Source: a virus. Taken from it: DNA of 31,472 bases. A program made the translations under genes and the position numbers. Shown here piece by piece: positions 28,086 to 31,472 of the stretch. The notes under the pieces are model-generated. The model was not told the origin of the DNA. It saw only the letters and a list, made by a program, of their open reading frames with translations, and made no database searches. Position 1 is the first letter of the stretch. Every line of letters begins with the position of its first letter. The DNA lies in the IMG/VR virus record IMGVR_UViG_3300027746_000066, positions 1 through 31,472 of that record. One strand, 5' to 3'.

Positions 28086-29177
28086 CTACGCAGCGAGATA
28101 GAGACCGCGAACAAACGTGGAGCTTCCAACGCTTGGCGCAAGCAACTGGACATCATACCAACCAGCAGCCAGGAACACAGGTGCAGACAACGGAACGTCA
28201 CGGAACGCAGCGGCGCCAAACGACGTCGAGAAACTCGCCACAGCAGAGCCACCCACCGGGACGATGTCGAGTTGCACCGAGTACGCTCCGTTGGCTCCAA
28301 GGTAGGCTCTGGAGGCCACCGAGATAGAGCGTGCGGCAGGCAGATAGAACGAGCCGACCGTCTGCACGTAGCCGTAGCTCGTGGATGCGCTGAGAATCAT
28401 CCGGACCGGAGCAGAGTCGGAGGTCGCGGCGACGTAGTCCCAGACCGCTTGACGCGTCGCGAGGTCCGTCGAGCGCTGAGCGATGCGGATGGCTGCCGCT
28501 ACCGCGCTCGAGGCGCCTGCCGAGGACCCAACCACGCCAATCGTCCCGAATCCAATCCCGGAAGCTGCCGCGGAGGAGCTCCCAGCGGCCGAGCCGACCG
28601 CCGAGGCAGTAGCGAAAGACGACCCCACAGCAGCAGCCGTCGAGGTCCCGCCAGCCGAGGCCACCGCAGCCGAGATGGTGATGGCTGCGCCCACAGCCGC
28701 AGCCGTTGACGCGCCTGCGCTGAGCGCCTCTGAGGCAGCCGTGGCGGCCGAGAAAGCGCTAACCGTGGCGGCGCCAGCGCTCGACGCGTCGGAGCTTGCT
28801 GTAGCGGCTCCAGAGCCCGCTACGGAGGCCACGCCATTGGCAGACGCCACGCCAGAAACGGTGGTCCCGGCGGTCGCGCCAACCGCGCTAGCAGTCGAGG
28901 TGCCAGCGCTCGACGCTACGGCAGCGGCTACGGCCGCGCCGGTACCCGATGCGGTGGCGACTCCGGCGGCGCTGGCGACTCCTGCAGCGGTGGCGGTAGC
29001 GGTGGCTGCAGCGGTAGCGGCTCCAGCGCTCGACGCCACCGCAGCGGCGCCGAGATAGACGCTCAGCGCTACCGGCTTCGATGCGCTGCCGGTGCCGGTC
29101 CCCGCTAGACTGCGGACCGGCCGTACACGTCCAACGCTCCGCTTCCGGACAATGGGATATCTGCGGAGATATCCCAT
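28086..29177 (-). CDS. Ala/Gly/Ser-rich fibre-like protein
   Basis: This 363-residue protein has a basic N-terminus (MGYLRRYPIVRKRSVGR). A long low-complexity shaft (about 40-235) is made almost only of Ala, Ser, Gly, Thr and Val with degenerate units of about 20 residues marked by SAG (e.g. SSAGAATVSAFSAATAASEA, LSAGASTAAAVGAA). A C-terminal beta domain follows (APVRMILSASTSYGYVQTVGSFYLPAARS, VQLDIVPVGG, AGWYDVQLLAP). This is the plan of a fibre with a compact tip. It lies between nozzle and decoration-like genes. No ribosome site is evident, and the start codon lies in a perfect hairpin. The opposite strand stays open for 191 codons opposite the shaft; that is a by-product of repeated GCN codons. 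Confidence 0.68.
   Translation of the reverse strand: MGYLRRYPIVRKRSVGRVRPVRSLAGTGTGSASKPVALSVYLGAAAVASSAGAATAAATATATAAGVASAAGVATASGTGAAVAAAVASSAGTSTASAVGATAGTTVSGVASANGVASVAGSGAATASSDASSAGAATVSAFSAATAASEALSAGASTAAAVGAAITISAAVASAGGTSTAAAVGSSFATASAVGSAAGSSSAAASGIGFGTIGVVGSSAGASSAVAAAIRIAQRSTDLATRQAVWDYVAATSDSAPVRMILSASTSYGYVQTVGSFYLPAARSISVASRAYLGANGAYSVQLDIVPVGGSAVASFSTSFGAAAFRDVPLSAPVFLAAGWYDVQLLAPSVGSSTFVRGLYLAA
28774..29036. repeat. 14-bp repeats in the fibre shaft
   Basis: CCAGCGCTCGACGC occurs at 28774, 28903 and 29023, spaced 129 and 120 bp, always in the same frame (reads ASSAG on the coding strand). The spacing equals about two shaft units, so unequal recombination could change shaft length in frame. 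Confidence 0.8.
29152..29177 (-). promoter_or_regulatory. Perfect 11-bp hairpin over the fibre start codon
   Basis: ATGGGATATCT and AGATATCCCAT pair perfectly around a four-base loop. On the mRNA the AUG is the first three bases of the stem, so the structure would hide the start. Both strands read MGYLRRYPI here. It could limit translation or couple it to ribosomes coming from the upstream gene, which stops four bases earlier. Confidence 0.65.
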
Positions 29178-29181
29178 AGGC

Positions 29182-29994
29182 TTAGCCGCTAACCACGGTC
29201 GCCATCACCTCAGGGACGCCGCTCGACGTCGAATCGGCCTCGATGACGAGGAAAAGCGCAGACGTGTCGAAAAGCACCGGCAATCCAGTTGCGTCGAACG
29301 CGTCCAGCCCTCCGTCATTGGCAATCTTCGCGCGGTTTGACCACAGCCGTCGAGCCACGACCACGTTTAGATTTCCCGTCGCCGCAGCCGTTCCGCCAAC
29401 GATGACCGATTCGATTTTCTGCACGCCGGAGTCGCCAGCCTGGAGAGGCATCGGCACCATACGCCGGGTCGTAAATGCGCTCAGCGATGCGCTGGCTCCG
29501 GTGCTGCGTCCGGTGGTGCCTCCCTGGTTGGTATAGGTCACCGCGACAGTCACCGCAGAGGCAGCGACTACGGTGTTGATTTCGAGGAAAAGCTCTGTAT
29601 TGGTGAAGTCCGTTCCACCGGGCATCCTGCCGGAGTAAGACGGCTGAGCGGTAAGCGTCGTTGTCCCGGTAGGCGTCAGAGCGTAGCTCCCAGCGTGAAA
29701 AACGCGGTCGTATAGCGTGATGCGACCAGCCACCGAGGAGCCGAAATCAACCGCCTGGAGGTAGCCAGTAGCGCTACCACCAAACGCGTTGATGAGAGGA
29801 AATCCGGAGTCTGCATCGGTCGGCACTAGCCCGTTGGCTGTGTTGCCAATCGTAAGCGAGCCAGCGCCGGGGTATCCAGCGAGGTCAAGCGTAGTAAATG
29901 GCAGACCAGCGATGGTAGTCGCGCTTGCCGTCTTGATGATTCGGACTTGCTGCTTTGACGCAGCGATGAGCCCGTCCAGCGTAGTGATTGCCAC
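29182..29994 (-). CDS. Structural (decoration-like) protein
   Basis: This 270-residue protein starts at GTG 29994 with GGAGG seven bases upstream, just after the preceding stop. The first residues MAITTLDGLIAASKQQVRIIKTASATTIAGLPFTTLDLAGYPGAG resemble a widespread phage virion family that usually begins with xxLDGLIAA (family memory). The body is beta-rich with many Thr/Gly/Ser (GRITLYDRVFHAGSYALTPTGTTTLTAQPS, NTELFLEINTVVAASAVTVAVTYTNQGG). It probably decorates the head or forms part of the tail; position after the adaptor does not decide. Confidence 0.72.
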   Translation of the reverse strand: MAITTLDGLIAASKQQVRIIKTASATTIAGLPFTTLDLAGYPGAGSLTIGNTANGLVPTDADSGFPLINAFGGSATGYLQAVDFGSSVAGRITLYDRVFHAGSYALTPTGTTTLTAQPSYSGRMPGGTDFTNTELFLEINTVVAASAVTVAVTYTNQGGTTGRSTGASASLSAFTTRRMVPMPLQAGDSGVQKIESVIVGGTAAATGNLNVVVARRLWSNRAKIANDGGLDAFDATGLPVLFDTSALFLVIEADSTSSGVPEVMATVVSG

Positions 29995-29996
29995 GC

Positions 29997-30434
29997 TCAA
30001 TCCTCCGTGACGGAGCTTGCGGTGGTGAGTCGGCAGGTCACGCCAGAGGCCACCGCGATATTTGGCGTTACTGCGCCCTTGTAGAGAAGCTTCCCGGTTC
30101 CGGTAGAGGCGGTCCCGATTCCAAAATGAGTAATCGTGTTTGTGCCACCGGTACATGCAGCAAAGTCAATGTTAGCGGCAGGAGACACGGAGTTGGCCGT
30201 GACTGTCCACGCTGCTCCAGACCTAGCTACAGCAATCCGAGCGTAGCTAGTAAATGTCGCCTCGGAGGTAGTCTGGTCGCCAGCTTCTCCGGGGTCCGCC
30301 GTGTGCAAAGAGACGTAAAACGACCCGACTGTGGTAGAGCCACGGAGACCCGTAGCGTCTCCAATCAAGCTTGCGTTGGTGTTGTTGAACAACAGCAAAA
30401 GTAGGTCATTTTCCCACGTATTGGTCTTCGACAT
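29997..30434 (-). CDS. Structural protein of the WENDLL family
   Basis: This 145-residue protein begins MSKTNTWENDLLLLLFNNTNASLIGDATGLRGS and continues FYVSLHTADPGEAGDQTTSEATFTSYARIAVARSGAAWTVTANSVSPAANIDFAACTGG. These motifs (NTWENDLL, LHTADPGEAG, YARIAVAR) are common to a small phage virion protein family found near head and tail genes (family memory). Start ATG 30434 follows GGAG. It could be a decoration or tail-associated protein. Confidence 0.75.
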   Translation of the reverse strand: MSKTNTWENDLLLLLFNNTNASLIGDATGLRGSTTVGSFYVSLHTADPGEAGDQTTSEATFTSYARIAVARSGAAWTVTANSVSPAANIDFAACTGGTNTITHFGIGTASTGTGKLLYKGAVTPNIAVASGVTCRLTTASSVTED

Positions 30435-30458
30435 AGCGGCTCCAGATTCCTCTACAGA

Positions 30459-30683
30459 CTACGGCCCAAGCCCGCTAGATGCTAGACGGGCTGCAATCCT
30501 ATCAAGCGCTTCCTGCAGCGTTTTAGGCGGTCCTGCGGCAGGGTCCCAACTAGCAGCGGACCCCGGCGAATAGCCCTCGACATCTGTAGCGAGTCGCTGC
30601 AACTGCCGCTGGACGCTGCCCCATTGATGCTGTGAGGCCGCGTCCTGCGCTGCAGGCTGCTCGAGTTGATAGCGGCGAGTCAC
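30459..30683 (-). CDS. Small hypothetical protein after the adaptor
   Basis: This 74-residue protein starts at GTG 30683, overlapping the adaptor stop as GTGA; ATG 30707 gives eight more residues. It is Gln/Ala-rich and polar, with one helical segment at the end (KTLQEALDRIAARLASS). Function is unknown; it may help join head and tail. Confidence 0.55.
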   Translation of the reverse strand: MTRRYQLEQPAAQDAASQHQWGSVQRQLQRLATDVEGYSPGSAASWDPAAGPPKTLQEALDRIAARLASSGLGP

Positions 30684-31366
30684 TCCCAGAGTCCCCACGG
30701 TGCCCATCGAGCGCGCTCGACGTCCTGCACGCGGTCTGTGTCCGCAAGGTCTTTGCTTGCAGCCTGCTCTAGGATTTCGCGTCGGATGGTCTCGCGTTCA
30801 GCAGCGAAGACGCTAGCGTCGCCCTCTTCCTTGGTGATGCACTTGATGACGGCATCCAAGACGACGAACTCCTCCCAGCCGTTGCGGCCGTCGAACTTGT
30901 CGCTTCCAAGCGTCATCTCAGGAGAGGCCGGGATGTACCAGACATCGACGCTATAAACGCCATCGGGGACCGGGAGAAACGAAATTTGGTCCGAGGCCAT
31001 TAGCCGGTAATACACAGGCCGTGCGCTAGTCCAGCCCCTGACAGGGTCCAGCAACGCAGCGCGCTCCCTGGTGCTCCATCGGCGCAGGTCCGAACGCCTG
31101 CCGCTGATGTCGGTAATGGGCGGGATGCTGGCCAGTCGCCAGAACGTAGCGGGCATGGAGTAGGACTCCGTGCCTGCGACCGTCGTTAGAGTCGTCTTGA
31201 CTGCGTAATCACCTTCGCAACGCTGGGAAATCTCTCCGTAGAGGCGCGCGGTGCTCTGGTTGAGCATGCGCGTAATTTCGGCGTCGGTGATGTGCGTAGA
31301 GTTCTCGATGTCGGCCCGCTGGCGCACCTCTAGAATCAACTCCGTCAAGGTGCGCTGGCGTGCCAT
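30680..31366 (-). CDS. Head-tail adaptor (gp4/gp11-like)
   Basis: This 228-residue protein begins LTELILEVRQRADIENSTHITDAEITRMLNQSTARLYGEISQRCEGDYAVKTTLTTVAGTESYSMPATFWRLASI and continues YYRLMASDQISFLPVPDGVYSVDVWYIP and NGWEEFVVLDAVIKCITKEEGD. This pattern, RADxENSxxIxDxEIxxxLNQSxxxLY and later GWEEFVVLDAxIKCxxKEE, is typical of phage adaptors that sit on the portal (P22 gp4 and T7 gp11 type). The start ATG 31366 follows a partial gene by three bases. It is complete. Confidence 0.85.
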   Translation of the reverse strand: MARQRTLTELILEVRQRADIENSTHITDAEITRMLNQSTARLYGEISQRCEGDYAVKTTLTTVAGTESYSMPATFWRLASIPPITDISGRRSDLRRWSTRERAALLDPVRGWTSARPVYYRLMASDQISFLPVPDGVYSVDVWYIPASPEMTLGSDKFDGRNGWEEFVVLDAVIKCITKEEGDASVFAAERETIRREILEQAASKDLADTDRVQDVERARWAPWGLWE

Positions 31367-31369
31367 TGG

Positions 31370-31472
31370 TCAGTCCTCTTCCTCGTGCATTGAATAGCAC
31401 GCGGAGAACGCAGCCTGTAGTGCCTCAGCCACCGCAGACTTATTGCCGCTCTTGACGGCGTCAATCAACTCA
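31370..31472 (-). CDS. Partial small gene upstream of the adaptor
   Basis: The last 33 residues of a protein (ELIDAVKSGNKSAVAEALQA and on, ending EEED) run into the right edge of the window. It is helical with an acidic end. Small proteins of this type usually lie between the major capsid gene and the adaptor in related phages. The 5' part is missing, so the family is uncertain. Confidence 0.6.
   Translation of the reverse strand, partial: ELIDAVKSGNKSAVAEALQAAFSACYSMHEEED

Noticed and set aside
27987-28709. Plus-strand ORF of 240 codons
   Set aside because: Arg/Ser-rich shadow that spans the boundary of two minus-strand structural genes.
28483-29058. Long plus-strand ORF (191 codons) opposite the fibre shaft
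   Set aside because: Its Ala/Pro/Glu composition is the complement of repeated GCN/TCN codons; it has no ribosome site and no operon, while the minus-strand gene has a clear C-terminal domain.

Overview
The window is almost certainly a near-complete tailed-phage genome with podovirus-type architecture and high G+C content. A full packaging and head module, a head-tail adaptor, a T7 gp12/P22 gp10-like nozzle, three consecutive ejection-type proteins, a tailspike, a lysis cassette, a replicative helicase and a recombination module are all present. No ribosomal, metabolic, tRNA or bacterial housekeeping gene is visible. A signal-peptide hydrolase, an amidase and a spanin-like pair (a membrane coiled-coil protein followed by a lipoprotein) point to a Gram-negative host; the host itself cannot be named from the sequence.

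Layout. (1) 1-6366, minus strand: packaging and head genes, read leftward as small CxxC protein, small terminase, GNAT-like protein, large terminase, 64-aa protein, portal, scaffold and major capsid protein. The capsid gene is cut by the left edge. (2) 6367-6822: a gap without a convincing gene, holding a 58-bp imperfect inverted repeat, 12-bp tandem repeats and several dyads; it is a candidate origin or late control region. (3) 6823-8637, minus: Cro/CI-like regulator, two small proteins and a DnaB-family helicase, translationally coupled. (4) 8638-8826: divergent control region with an operator-like palindrome and two promoter candidates. (5) 8827-14197, plus: an early operon of short overlapping genes, including a YqaJ-type exonuclease, a RecT-family annealing protein, a small protein with an SSB-type acidic tip, a PD-(D/E)XK nuclease, an HTH protein and a MazG-like protein. 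(6) 14200-14227: hairpin between convergent operons. (7) 14223-17078, minus: lysis cassette and small genes. (8) 17085-31472, minus: tailspike, ejection proteins, nozzle, alanine-rich fibre, decoration-like proteins, head-tail adaptor and a partial gene at the right edge.

The left edge cuts the major capsid gene, and the right edge cuts a small gene just upstream of the adaptor. In related phages these lie next to each other, so the two edges probably flank one short missing segment of a circular or circularly permuted genome. The late genes would then form one leftward transcription unit from about 6366 through position 1 and the right edge down to 14223.

No integrase, DNA polymerase, primase or RNA polymerase is visible. 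The phage probably uses host polymerases and brings its own helicase and recombination proteins. Many starts are GTG or TTG within 4-nt stop/start overlaps, which hides several small genes (a TTG-start holin candidate, a GTG-start spanin candidate, a 35-aa ORF) from ATG-based searches.
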